Below are positions 1 to 8,738 of a stretch of 64,000 nt of DNA, one piece after another. Source of the stretch: Oceanicella actignis. GTDB taxonomy: Bacteria; Pseudomonadota; Alphaproteobacteria; Rhodobacterales; Rhodobacteraceae. Position 1 is the first letter of the stretch, and the number at the start of each line of letters is the position of its first letter. A program made the position numbers and the translations under genes. Under the pieces are notes generated by a model. The model did not search any database. It was not told where the DNA came from and saw only the letters and a list, made by a program, of their open reading frames with translations. The DNA is taken from assembly GCF_008124525.1 (NCBI RefSeq), contig NZ_VNHJ01000002.1, positions 372,001 to 436,000 of the forward strand. The letters run 5' to 3'.

Positions 1-1335
1 CCGCCCTTGGGCGTGCGCGTGGATCCGGGGCTGGGCGGCGCGCGCGAGGTCGGCTGGAAGGGGCCCCTGCTGGGCCTGGCCGCGGCGCTGCTGGCGCTGG
101 ACGCGCTGGCGGCGCTGCTGGCGACCGGCCGGCTGCGGCTGAGCCGGCGCGCCGGCGCGGCGGCGCTGGCGGCGGGCCTGGCGCTGGGCGCCGGCGCGGC
201 CGGGCTTCCGCCCGCATCCGCCGCTCCGAAGCCCGCCGCGCCGCCCTCGGCGGCCGAGGGCGGCGCCGCGAACCCGGCCGCCTTGAACCTTGCCGCCGTC
301 GGGGGCCCCGCGGGATCGTCGCCGGGCGCCGCGATGGTCGCCGCAGCGCAGTCCGGCTCCCCGCCGCCCCCCGCGGCGCTCCGGTCGATGCGCGGCGCCC
401 TCTTTCGCTTCGCGGGTTCGTCGCCGGGCCTGCACGGCGCCTCGGGCGCGCGGCCCGCGCTTGCCGTCCGCGGCCGGGGCGCCGCCGCGCCCCTGCGGCT
501 GGCGCAGGCCGCTTCGGCGCCCGGGGGCGAAGGGGCGGGCGGCCAGCCCCCGGCCCGCCGGCGCCCGCCGCCCGATCCCGAGCGCGACGCGCGCGCGTTG
601 GCCGCCACGCGCGACACGACGCTGGCCTATGTGCGCACCGGCGATCCCCAGACCGACCGCATCAGCGAGGCCGGGCTGCGGGGGCTGTCGCGCGTGCTGG
701 CCGCGCGCACGGCGGTCGAGCCGGGCGAGCCGATGGGGGTGGACCTCGAACGCGACGATCTCGCCTTCTTTCCGCTGCTCTACTGGCCGGTCGCCACGGC
801 CCAGCCGCGCCCCTCGGACGGCGCCTATGCGCGGCTCAACGCCTATCTGCGCGCGGGCGGCATGATCGTGTTCGACCTGCGCGATCCGCGCCTTTCGCTG
901 GGCGCGGACGGGGCCGGGCCCGGCGCACGGGCGCTGCGGCGGCTGGCCGGCCCGCTGGACCTGCCGCCGCTCGAGCCGGTTCCGCGCGACCACGTCCTGA
1001 CCCGCACCTTCTACCTGCTCGACGACTTTCCCGGCCGCCGCGCGGGCGAGCGCGTGTGGATCGAGGCCGCCCCCGCCCCGCGCGAGGCCGACGGGCGGCC
1101 CTTCCGCATCCTGAACGACGGCGTCTCGCCGGTGGTGATCGGCGCCAATGACTGGGCCGGCGCCTGGGCGGTGTCCGAGGACGGCGCCTTCCTGCTGCCC
1201 GTCGGCCGCGCCGGCGAGCGGCGGCGCGAGATGGCCTTTCGCTTCGGCGTCAACCTGGTGATGTATGCCCTGACCGGAAGCTACAAGTCCGACCAGGTGC
1301 ATGTGCCCGCCCTGCTCGAGAGGCTGGGGAACTGA
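1..1335 (+). CDS. DUF4159 domain protein, 5' end outside window
   Basis: The frame is open from the left edge (Pro-Pro-Leu...), so the gene is cut and at least 444 residues remain. Two hydrophobic segments lie near residues 20-45 and 52-70, followed by about 120 residues of Ala/Pro/Gly-rich linker. The C-terminal 240 residues look like DUF4159, starting around DTTLAYVRTGDPQTDRISEAG. In alphaproteobacteria such proteins have an N-terminal BatA-like membrane part and sit beside MoxR and DUF58 genes; those would lie to the left and cannot be seen. The stop TGA is 1 nt before the next ATG, so the two genes are probably co-translated. The function is unknown; a cell-envelope role is inferred only from the membrane segments. 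Confidence 0.8.
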   Translation, partial: PPLGVRVDPGLGGAREVGWKGPLLGLAAALLALDALAALLATGRLRLSRRAGAAALAAGLALGAGAAGLPPASAAPKPAAPPSAAEGGAANPAALNLAAVGGPAGSSPGAAMVAAAQSGSPPPPAALRSMRGALFRFAGSSPGLHGASGARPALAVRGRGAAAPLRLAQAASAPGGEGAGGQPPARRRPPPDPERDARALAATRDTTLAYVRTGDPQTDRISEAGLRGLSRVLAARTAVEPGEPMGVDLERDDLAFFPLLYWPVATAQPRPSDGAYARLNAYLRAGGMIVFDLRDPRLSLGADGAGPGARALRRLAGPLDLPPLEPVPRDHVLTRTFYLLDDFPGRRAGERVWIEAAPAPREADGRPFRILNDGVSPVVIGANDWAGAWAVSEDGAFLLPVGRAGERRREMAFRFGVNLVMYALTGSYKSDQVHVPALLERLGN

Positions 1336-1336
1336 G

Positions 1337-3406
1337 ATGACCGCCGGCATCGACTTCGCGCCCCTTCTGCCGCCCGCCGCCGTCGCGGCGCTGGGCGCGC
1401 TGATGCTGCTGGGCGCGCTGCTGGCCGCGGCGCGCGGCGCGCCGGGCTGGCCGCTGCGCGCGGCGGCGGCGCTGGCGCTGACCGCGGCGCTGGCCAACCC
1501 CAGCCTCAAGCGCGAGCGGCGCGATCCGCTGCCCGACGTGGCGCTGGTGATCGTGGACGAAAGCGCCTCGAACCGCATAGAGGACCGCGCCGCGCAGACC
1601 CGCGCCGCCGAGCGCGCGCTGACCGAGGCGCTGGCGCGGCTGGGCGCCGACCCCGACCGCCCGCTGGAGACGCGCGTGACGCATGTGCGCGACGCCGGCG
1701 CCGATGGCACGCGCCTGGCCGAGGCCCTGCGCGCGGCCGCTGCGCCGGTGGCGCCGGACCGCATCGCCGGGGCGCTGATCGTGACCGACGGCCGCGCCCA
1801 TGACGCCGACGCCGCGCCCGCGGATTTCCCGGCTCCCGTGCATGTCCTGCTGACCGGCCGCCCCGACGAGTGGGACCGGCGCCTGACCCTGACCGCCGCG
1901 CCGGCCTTCGGCATCGTCGGCGAAGAGGTCGAGGTCTCGTTCCGCGTCGAGGCGCTGGGCGCCGCCCCGCCCGAGGCGCGCGAGCCGGCCGAGGTCGAGC
2001 TGCGGATCGACGGCGCGCGCGCGGCCGCCCTGCGCGCGCCGGTGGGGCGCGAGGTGACGCTGCGCCTGCCCGTGCGCCATGGCGGCGCGAACGTGGCCGA
2101 GCTGACGCTCGCGCCTCTGGCGGGCGAGCTGACGGCGCGCAACAATGCGGCGCTGTTCTCGGTCAACGGGGTGCGCGACCGGCTGCGGGTGCTGCTGGTG
2201 TCGGGCGAGCCGCACCCGGGCGAGCGCACCTGGCGCAACCTGCTCAAGGCCGATCCCTCGGTGGATCTGGTGCACTTCACCATCCTGCGCCCGCCGGGCA
2301 AGCAAAGCGGCGCGCCGGTGTTCGAGCTGTCGCTGATCGCCTTCCCCACGCGCGAGCTGTTCATGGAGAAGATCGACGATTTCGATCTGATCGTGTTCGA
2401 CCGCTACCGGCGCCAAGGCGTCCTGCCCGACGCCTATCTCGAGAACGTCGCGCGCTATGTGCGCGAGGGGGGCGCGGTGCTGATCGCCTCGGGGCCCGCC
2501 TTCGCCGGGGCGCAAAGCCTGTATCGCACGCCCCTGCGCGCGATCCTGCCGGGGCGCCCGACGGCGCGGGTGATCGAGGGCGGCTTCGTGCCGCGCGTCA
2601 CGCCCCAGGGCGCGCGCCATCCGGTCACGGCCGGGCTGGCCCCGCCGCCGCCGGCCGATCCGGGCTGGGGTCGCTGGTTCCGTCAGATCGACCTCGAGCC
2701 CGTGTCGGGGCGCGCGCTGATGACCGGCGCCGCGGAACGGCCGCTGCTGCTGCTCGACCGGGTGGGCGAGGGGCGCGTGGCGCTGCTGGCCTCGGACCAC
2801 GCCTGGCTGTGGGATCGCGGCTTCGAGGGAGGCGGCCCGCAGGCCGAGCTGCTGCGGCGCCTGGCGCATTGGCTGATGAAGGAGCCCGAGCTGGAGGAGG
2901 ACGCGCTCTGGGCCAAGGTTTCGGGCGCGAATGTCGAGGTCTTCGTGCGCGCCGTCGACCGCGCGCCGACCGAGGCGACGGCGACCTCGCCCTCGGGCGC
3001 GACGCGGCGCCTGACGCTGCGCGAAGAGGCGCCGGGGCTGCATGTCGCCCGTTTCGAAGCCGGCGAGCAGGGGCTCTGGCGTCTGAGCGACGGCGTGCGC
3101 GAGGGGCTGGCGGCGGTGGGGCCGCCCTCGCCGCGCGAGTTCGCCGACGCCGTGTCCTCGGCCGCGCCGCTGGCGCCGCTGGCGCGCGCGACGCGGGGGG
3201 GCGTCGTGCGGCTGGCCGACGGCATGCCCGCGCTGCGCCGCGTGCGCGAGGGGCGCGACGCCGCCGGGCGCGGATGGCTTGGCCTGGCGATGCGCCAGGC
3301 GCACGCGGTGCGCGAGGTCTCGCTGATCTCGCTGGCGCCGGGCTGGCTGGCGCTCTTGCTCGTCGCGGGTCTGATCGCGGCGGCCTGGCGGCGCGAGACG
3401 CGCTGA
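1337..3406 (+). CDS. Large membrane protein with GATase-like/VWA-like region
   Basis: This 689-aa protein starts at ATG 1337, right after the stop of the DUF4159 gene; an earlier in-frame start at 1301 would overlap that gene without need. Two membrane segments lie near residues 9-33 and 40-56 and one at the C-terminus (about 660-685). A stretch near residue 65 (VALVIVDESASNRIED) resembles the beta-strand-plus-Asp start of VWA-like folds. The middle (RVLLVSGEPHPGERTWRNLL and following) resembles glutamine-amidotransferase-like domains found in membrane proteins of the MoxR-DUF58-DUF4159 gene sets. No catalytic Cys triad is evident. The function is unknown; the gene pair is conserved in Rhodobacterales as far as I recall. 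Confidence 0.75.
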   Translation: MTAGIDFAPLLPPAAVAALGALMLLGALLAAARGAPGWPLRAAAALALTAALANPSLKRERRDPLPDVALVIVDESASNRIEDRAAQTRAAERALTEALARLGADPDRPLETRVTHVRDAGADGTRLAEALRAAAAPVAPDRIAGALIVTDGRAHDADAAPADFPAPVHVLLTGRPDEWDRRLTLTAAPAFGIVGEEVEVSFRVEALGAAPPEAREPAEVELRIDGARAAALRAPVGREVTLRLPVRHGGANVAELTLAPLAGELTARNNAALFSVNGVRDRLRVLLVSGEPHPGERTWRNLLKADPSVDLVHFTILRPPGKQSGAPVFELSLIAFPTRELFMEKIDDFDLIVFDRYRRQGVLPDAYLENVARYVREGGAVLIASGPAFAGAQSLYRTPLRAILPGRPTARVIEGGFVPRVTPQGARHPVTAGLAPPPPADPGWGRWFRQIDLEPVSGRALMTGAAERPLLLLDRVGEGRVALLASDHAWLWDRGFEGGGPQAELLRRLAHWLMKEPELEEDALWAKVSGANVEVFVRAVDRAPTEATATSPSGATRRLTLREEAPGLHVARFEAGEQGLWRLSDGVREGLAAVGPPSPREFADAVSSAAPLAPLARATRGGVVRLADGMPALRRVREGRDAAGRGWLGLAMRQAHAVREVSLISLAPGWLALLLVAGLIAAAWRRETR

Positions 3407-3480
3407 CCCGCCGCCCGTGGCCGGCCAAGGCGCCGCGGCCCGGCGCGCGCCCTTGCCATGGGGCGGGGCCTGGGCGACGC

Positions 3481-3571
3481 CGGCTCCCGGCTCCCGGCTC
3501 CCGGCTCCCGGCTCCCGGCTCCCGGCTCCCGGCTCCCGGCTCCCGGCTCCCGGCTCCCGGCTCCCGGCTCC
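3481..3571 (+). repeat. Perfect 13-copy 7-bp tandem repeat
   Basis: Thirteen uninterrupted copies of CGGCTCC fill 91 bp in the gap between two convergent genes (stops at 3406 and 3777). Every copy is identical. The surrounding gap 3407-3776 has no supportable gene; the open frames through it are by-products of the repeat. The perfect identity suggests recent slippage, so copy number may vary between strains. Confidence 0.95.
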
Positions 3572-3776
3572 TTGCGTCCGGCCCTCGGCCCGTGCGCGCC
3601 GCCGCCGGGCTTCGTCGCGCCGCGTTCGGCGAATGCGGGGCGGCGGGGCGCGCCGGACCCGGCCATGGCGGACCGCGCGCTTCGGGCCGCGGCCAGGTCA
3701 AAGACGGCGGCGACGGCCGAGATCCGCGGCGGCGTCCGCGGCGTCGGCGTCATGCGGGCGCGCGCGGGCGCCGCGC

Positions 3777-4274
3777 TCAGCTCCAGCGGCGGACGGGGCC
3801 GGCGACGCCGCGCATCGCGCCGGGGACAAGCTCCTTGGCCAGGATGCGATCGGGGTTGGTCGGCGGCGGGAATTCGACCTCGCGCGCCAGATCGCGCGAG
3901 AAGCCGAAGCGGCGGTAATAGGGCTCGTCGCCCACCAGCACGACCCGCGTCCAGCTCAGCGCGGCGGCGCGATCGAGGCTTTCGCGCATCAGCAGCGCGC
4001 CCAGCCCCTCGCCCTGGCGCGTCGGGTGCACCGCGACCGGCCCCAGCAGCAGCGCCGCGTCGCCGCGCGGGCCGATGCGCACGGGCCAGTAGCGGATCGC
4101 GCCGCCCACGGCGTCGAACTCGTCGCGCGCAAGCAGGCACAGCTCGGCCACCGGCTCGACGCCTTCGCGCAGCCGGTAGGAGCTCAGCGCCGTGCGGCCC
4201 GGCGCGAAGGCCAGATCGTAGAGCCACTCGACCTCGGGCCGGTCCTGCGGCCGCTCCTGCATCAGACGGAACAT
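3777..4274 (-). CDS. GNAT family N-acetyltransferase
   Basis: The product is 165 aa and resembles the YhbS group of GCN5-type acetyltransferases. The acetyl-CoA binding motif A is visible as GPVAVHPTRQGEGLGALLM near residues 78-97, where the R/Q-x-x-G-x-G signature is RQGEGLG. It ends with the typical YYRRFGFS segment. I chose ATG at 4274 because residues before it show no family similarity; an in-frame ATG four codons later is an alternative. The substrate cannot be told from sequence. It diverges from the flavin reductase gene, with 124 nt between the starts. Confidence 0.85.
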   Translation of the reverse strand: MFRLMQERPQDRPEVEWLYDLAFAPGRTALSSYRLREGVEPVAELCLLARDEFDAVGGAIRYWPVRIGPRGDAALLLGPVAVHPTRQGEGLGALLMRESLDRAAALSWTRVVLVGDEPYYRRFGFSRDLAREVEFPPPTNPDRILAKELVPGAMRGVAGPVRRWS

Positions 4275-4398
4275 GCGCCCCCCGCTTCCGGCGCGCGGAA
4301 AGGCGCGCCGAAGCGGCGAGGTATCACGCGCTTCGCGCTTCCGTCCAGCGCCGGACTTGCTACAACCCCGGCAAGCCTTGCAGCCAAGGAGACCGCCC

Positions 4399-5028
4399 AT
4401 GCGCTACAGACCCGCCGACGGCCACGGCCTGCCGCACGACCCGTTCAAGGCCATCGTCGCGCCCCGGCCGATCGGCTGGATATCGACCGTGGACGAGGAA
4501 GGTCGCGCGAATCTGGCGCCCTACAGCTTCTTCAACGCCGTGGCCGACCGCCCGCCGGTGGTGATGTATTCGACCACCGGCCGCAAGCTGGGCCTGGACG
4601 AGCGCAAGGACAGCCTGGCCAACATCCGCCGCACGGGCGAGTTCGTGGTCAACCTGACCTCGTGGGATCTGCGCGAGCAGATGAACGCCACCTCGGCCCA
4701 TCTGCCCCATGGCGAGGACGAATTCCTCGCCGCCGGGCTGGAGAAGGCGCCAAGCGTCGAGGTCGCGCCCCCGCGCGTGGCGGCCGCGCCCGCCGCGCTC
4801 GAATGCCGCCTGCTGCAGGAGGTCGCGCTGCCCTGCTGGGACGAAACGGGCGAGAACGTGGTGGTTTTCGGCGAGGTGGTGCACATCCACATCCGCGACG
4901 ACATGATCGTGGACGGGCGCTTCGACCTGACGCGCAGCCGCCCGCTGGCGCGCTGCGGCTATCAGGACTACGCGGTGATCGAGCGCCTGTTCCAGATGCG
5001 CCGCCCCGGCCAGGGCGGCGGGCGCTGA
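4399..5028 (+). CDS. Flavin reductase-like domain protein
   Basis: This 209-aa protein belongs to the flavin reductase-like (DIM6/NTAB) family, which binds FMN and usually passes electrons from NAD(P)H to flavin. The N-terminal FMN-binding stretch is visible as FKAIVAPRPIGWISTVDEEG followed by NLAPYSFFNAVADRPP. ATG 4399 follows a strong AAGGAGA ribosome site at 4386-4392; the frame continues upstream without family similarity. It stands alone in its orientation. Whether it serves a partner monooxygenase or acts alone is unknown. The 268 nt after it hold nothing I can support. Confidence 0.88.
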   Translation: MRYRPADGHGLPHDPFKAIVAPRPIGWISTVDEEGRANLAPYSFFNAVADRPPVVMYSTTGRKLGLDERKDSLANIRRTGEFVVNLTSWDLREQMNATSAHLPHGEDEFLAAGLEKAPSVEVAPPRVAAAPAALECRLLQEVALPCWDETGENVVVFGEVVHIHIRDDMIVDGRFDLTRSRPLARCGYQDYAVIERLFQMRRPGQGGGR

Positions 5029-5296
5029 ACCGGAGCCGCGCGGCGCCTTGCCGCGCGATCCTGCAAGACCGCCCGTCGCGCCGCCCTCGCGGGGCCGCGA
5101 TCGGCCGAACGGGCGCGTTCCGCGTTCCGCCCGCCGGCGGGCCGTCGCCGCATGAGCCGCGGGCTCCGGGCCCCGAGGTCTCGCCCCGGGGCGCCGGGCG
5201 GGCCGCCCGTTCGCGCGGCGCCTTGGCGGCGCGGCGACGCGCATGGCCCGCGCGGGGCGCTTCGCTCCGCCGTCCGCCGGGCGCGGCGGCGGCGCG

Positions 5297-6823
5297 TCAG
5301 TCCGGCGCGGCGGGCGGCGGGTCGCCCGGCAGGGCGGCGCCGGGGTTCATGACGCCCGCCGGGTCCACCGCGCGCTTGATCGCCGCCATCATGCGCAGCG
5401 CCGCCGGATCGCCGTAGCGGCGCAGATCGGCGGTCTTGAGCCGGCCGACTCCGTGCTCGGCGCTGAACGAGCCGCCCAGCTCGGCGACCAGGTCGTGGAC
5501 CGTGCGCTGGATGCGCCCGCGCAGGCGCTCGTAGTCGCCGCGCGAGGCGCCCTTGGGCGGGAACACGTTGTAGTGCAGGTTTCCGTCGCCCAGATGGCCG
5601 AAGCAGTTGATGCGCAGCGCCGGATCGATGCGCCCGATCGCCTCGCGTCCCAGGGCGATGAAGCGCGCGATGCGCGAGAGCGGCGCCGAGACGTCGTGCG
5701 ACGAGATCGCCCCGACCTTGCGGTTCGCTTCGGGGATGGCCTCGCGCACGCGCCAGAGCTGCGCGCGCTGGGCTTCGGATTCGGCCAGAACGCCGTCCGC
5801 CGCCAGCCCGCGCTCGACCGCCTCGGCCAGCGCCGCCTCGAGCCGGGGGCGCTGGGCCGAGCCGGCCGGCCCCGACACCTCGGCCAGAACGGCCCATTCG
5901 GGCGGCGGGGTCATGGGCTGGCGCAGGTCGGGCAGGCGCTCGGCCAGAAAGTCCATGCCCGTGCGGTGCATCAGCTCGAAGGCGGTGAGCTGCTCGGCGA
6001 AGGCGCCGCGCAGCAGGTGCAGCAGCGCCAGCGCCGTCTCGGGCGAGGGCGTGCCCAGCCAGGCGGCGGCGCGTTCGGCCGGGCGCGGGAACAGGCGCAG
6101 CGCCGCGGCGGTGATGACGCCCAGCGTGCCCTCCGAGCCGATGAGCAGGTGCCGCAGGTCGTATCCGGCGTTGTCCTTGCGCAGCAGCTTGAGCCCGCGC
6201 AGCACCGAGCCGTCGGGCAGCGCCGCCTCGATCCCCAGCGTCAGGTCGCGCGCATTGCCATAGCGCAGCACGTTGACCCCGCCCGCATTCGTCGCCAGCA
6301 GCCCGCCGATCCGCGCCGAGCCCTCCGAGGCCAGCGACAGCGGAAACAGCCTGTCCGCCGCCTCGGCCGCCGCCTGGGCGTCGGCCAGGATCACGCCGGC
6401 CTCGACGATCATGGCGTCGTCCTCGGGCGAAACCTGGCGGATGCGGTTCATGCGATCGACCGACAGCACCACCGGGGCCGGCTCGGGCGCCATGCCCTGC
6501 GGCGCCAGCTGCCCGCCGACAAGCCCGGTGCCGCCGGCATGGGGCACCACGGGCACGCGCGCCTCGGCGCACAGGCGCAGGATGCGGGCGGTCTGTTCGG
6601 CATCGGCGGGGCGGGCGATCAGCGCGGCGCGGCCGGTCAGACGGTCGCGCGGCTCGCGCAGCCAGGGCGCGGCGTCGGGGCCTTCGCGCACGCCTTCGGG
6701 GCCAAGCAGGGCGCGCAGGGCGTTCAGCAAGGCCTCGTCGGCCTCGCGCAGGCGGGGCTCGCCCGGCGGGACCGGGGCGCGGTCGGGGGCCGGTGTGGAT
6801 TGGGGCGTTGTTTCGGGCGTCAA
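5297..6823 (-). CDS. FAD-linked oxidase (D-2-hydroxyacid dehydrogenase, GlcD-like)
   Basis: The 508-aa product has an N-terminal FAD_binding_4 domain (about residues 45-220, with PVVPHAGGTGLVGG and GLLATNAGGVNVLRYGNARD) and a C-terminal FAD-oxidase domain with INCFGHLGDGNLHYNVFPP and SFSAEHGVG. It fits the glycolate/D-lactate dehydrogenase group, which oxidises D-2-hydroxy acids to 2-oxo acids. The best start is TTG at 6823, preceded by GGAGA seven bases upstream. The ATG at 6871 has no ribosome site. It ends in a short Pro/Ala tail. The exact substrate (D-lactate, glycolate or 2-hydroxyglutarate) cannot be decided. Confidence 0.88.
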   Translation of the reverse strand: MTPETTPQSTPAPDRAPVPPGEPRLREADEALLNALRALLGPEGVREGPDAAPWLREPRDRLTGRAALIARPADAEQTARILRLCAEARVPVVPHAGGTGLVGGQLAPQGMAPEPAPVVLSVDRMNRIRQVSPEDDAMIVEAGVILADAQAAAEAADRLFPLSLASEGSARIGGLLATNAGGVNVLRYGNARDLTLGIEAALPDGSVLRGLKLLRKDNAGYDLRHLLIGSEGTLGVITAAALRLFPRPAERAAAWLGTPSPETALALLHLLRGAFAEQLTAFELMHRTGMDFLAERLPDLRQPMTPPPEWAVLAEVSGPAGSAQRPRLEAALAEAVERGLAADGVLAESEAQRAQLWRVREAIPEANRKVGAISSHDVSAPLSRIARFIALGREAIGRIDPALRINCFGHLGDGNLHYNVFPPKGASRGDYERLRGRIQRTVHDLVAELGGSFSAEHGVGRLKTADLRRYGDPAALRMMAAIKRAVDPAGVMNPGAALPGDPPPAAPD

Positions 6824-7040
6824 GACGGCGTCTCCGTTGGCAATGCGGCGGCGGGGGCGATGCGGCGCCATGGGGCGGGGGCGTGGAAAGCGCTGGCTCG
6901 GGCGCCCTGCGCGGGCGCGGCGCCTTGGGGGCGGCGCGCTCGGCGGCTCGCCGTCCCGGCGGACGGGCAGGGCGGGCGAGGCGGCCCGCGCCGGCGCGAT
7001 CGCCCCGCCTCGGTCCCCGTCGCGCCGCGCACCTGCCGGG

Positions 7041-7466
7041 CGAACCCGCAACGCTTGGCGCCCTTGCTGCGTCCCGTCGGGTTCTTCCGGTCCGTTTCGG
7101 CTGTCGCGAGGCAGCCGTGACGCGCGACCTCTGCCGGCGCCGCCTGCGCCCGTCCGGCGCGGGCGCCGAGCCGCTGTCGAGGCCACCCGCACCGCGCGCT
7201 TCCTGCGCGGCGGTCCGGCGGGTTCTTGCGCCCCGCGTCGGCGGCCGCGAGGCAGCCGTGACGCGCCGCCTCCGCCGGCGCCGCCCGCGCCGGTCGGGCG
7301 CCGCAGACGCCATTCCATCGCCGGGCGATCCCGCATCGTTCGGCGCCCTTGCGGCGGCCCGGCGCGTTCTTCCGGCCCGTTTCGGCCGGTGCGGCCCAGC
7401 CTTGCGGCGCCGCATCCGCCGGCGCCGCCTGCGCCCGCCCGGCGCGGGCGCCGCGCCCCTGTCGGG
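7041..7466. repeat. Three imperfect 141/144-bp repeats, frame-preserving
   Basis: The gap 6824-7564 holds three imperfect direct repeats beginning near 7041, 7182 and 7326. Anchor GTTCTT occurs at 7081, 7222 and 7366, so the spacings are 141 and 144 bp, both multiples of three. Read on the minus strand, all three give similar 47-48-residue units with shared features such as GRKN-P, an RCG triplet and, in two units, RHGCLA. A minus frame is open through them (TTG 7575 to 6820), but it has no convincing start and overlaps the next gene, so I annotate a repeat rather than a gene. Confidence 0.75.
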
Positions 7467-7564
7467 GCGGCGCCGCGCGCCTGCCCCGCCTTGGCGGCGG
7501 TCCGGGCCGTTCCGGCGCCGCGCGCGGGCCTTCGCGCGGGCGGGCGGGGCGGTCAACGGGCGGG

Positions 7565-8572
7565 TCATGGGGCAAGGCGGACGTCTCCTCGCGGGGCGGC
7601 GGCGCGGCGCAGGCGGTCGTTGATCGCCATGCCCAGCCCGCGCTCGGGCACCGGGGCGACGGCGATGGTTCCGCCGCCGGCCAGCTCGCGATCCAGGGCG
7701 CGCAGCATGGCGAAAAGGTTGGCGGCGGCCTCGTCCAGATCGCCCGCGGGCGAAAGGTTGCGCGCCGGGCCGCGCACGCCCTCGGGATCGGGGCCGAAGC
7801 CCAGCCACGCTTCGCCGGGCGCGGGGGCGGCGGCGTTCAGCCGCAGCGTTGCGCGCGGCGCGTAGTGCGAGGCCAGCTGACCCGGCGCGTCCGGGCGGCC
7901 GGCGCGGGCCTCGCCGGCGGTGCGCGCGCGCGCCAGCGGCCGGCCAAGCGCGGCCTCGAGCGCCTCGAGCGGCACGCCGCCCGGCCGCAGCAGCACCGGC
8001 GCGTCGTCCTCGAAGCCGACGATGGCGCTTTCAAGCCCCACGGGGCAGGGGTCGCCGTCGAGGATGGCGTCGATGCGCCCCTCCAGCTCCTGCGCCACAT
8101 GCGCCGCGGCGGTCGGGCTGACCGCCCCCGAGCGGTTGGCCGAGGGCGCCGCCGTCGGCACGCCCGCCGCGCGCAGCAGCGCCTGCGCCGTCGGATGGGC
8201 GGGGCAGCGCAGCGCCACCGTGGGCAGACCGGCCGAGACGGCCGGCGCGATTCCCGCCTCGGGGCGCAGGGGCAGCACCAGCGACAGCGGCCCGGGCCAG
8301 AACGCCCGCGCCAGCGCCAGCGCCGCGGCGTTGGGCGCGGCCAGGCGCCAGGCGGCGTCGGGGTCGGCGACATGGACGATCAGCGGGTTGAAGCCCGGCC
8401 GCCCCTTGGCCGCGAAAATCGCCTGCGCCGCGCGCTGGTCGCGCGCGTCGGCGCCCAGGCCGTAGACGGTCTCGGTCGGGAAGGCCACCAGCGCGCCCGC
8501 GCGCAGCAGCTCGGCCGCGCGCGCGATGCCGGCGGGGTCGGCGGAAAGGATCTGCGTGCGGCGCCCGGTCAT
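7565..8572 (-). CDS. L-threonylcarbamoyladenylate synthase, Sua5 type
   Basis: The enzyme makes threonylcarbamoyl-AMP from threonine, bicarbonate and ATP, the first step of the t6A37 modification of ANN-decoding tRNAs. The 335-aa length and two-domain layout match Sua5 rather than short TsaC. The YrdC domain (about residues 10-200) shows PTETVYGLGADA, KGRPGFNPLIVHV and PSANRSG. A linker with HYAPR precedes the C-terminal Sua5 domain (about 235-330). ATG 8572 has AGGA just upstream. The FAD oxidase gene lies downstream on the same strand, but 741 nt of repeats separate them, so co-transcription is unlikely. Confidence 0.93.
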   Translation of the reverse strand: MTGRRTQILSADPAGIARAAELLRAGALVAFPTETVYGLGADARDQRAAQAIFAAKGRPGFNPLIVHVADPDAAWRLAAPNAAALALARAFWPGPLSLVLPLRPEAGIAPAVSAGLPTVALRCPAHPTAQALLRAAGVPTAAPSANRSGAVSPTAAAHVAQELEGRIDAILDGDPCPVGLESAIVGFEDDAPVLLRPGGVPLEALEAALGRPLARARTAGEARAGRPDAPGQLASHYAPRATLRLNAAAPAPGEAWLGFGPDPEGVRGPARNLSPAGDLDEAAANLFAMLRALDRELAGGGTIAVAPVPERGLGMAINDRLRRAAAPRGDVRLAP

Positions 8573-8738
8573 GCGTCCTCGCTTGGCGCGCGGGGCGCGC
8601 CCTCTTGTTCCTCTTGCGCTGCGGCGCGGCGCAACCTAACGTTCGCGTCAACCGCGGCCGGCCGCGCCGCCGCATCCGACAGATAACCTTTCCGCGCGCG
8701 CCGGGAAACCGCCGGCGCCGCCGCATGGGAGACCGAGC

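Noticed and set aside
1250-3304. A 684-codon open frame antisense to the DUF4159 partner gene
   Set aside because: Arg/His/Gln-rich shadow of a GC-rich gene; the plus-strand protein has membrane helices, a ribosome-coupled start and family features.
6820-7575. A 251-codon minus-strand gene made of three repeats
   Set aside because: Starts at TTG without a ribosome site inside the end of the neighbouring gene and has no family match; kept as a repeat and as a finding instead.
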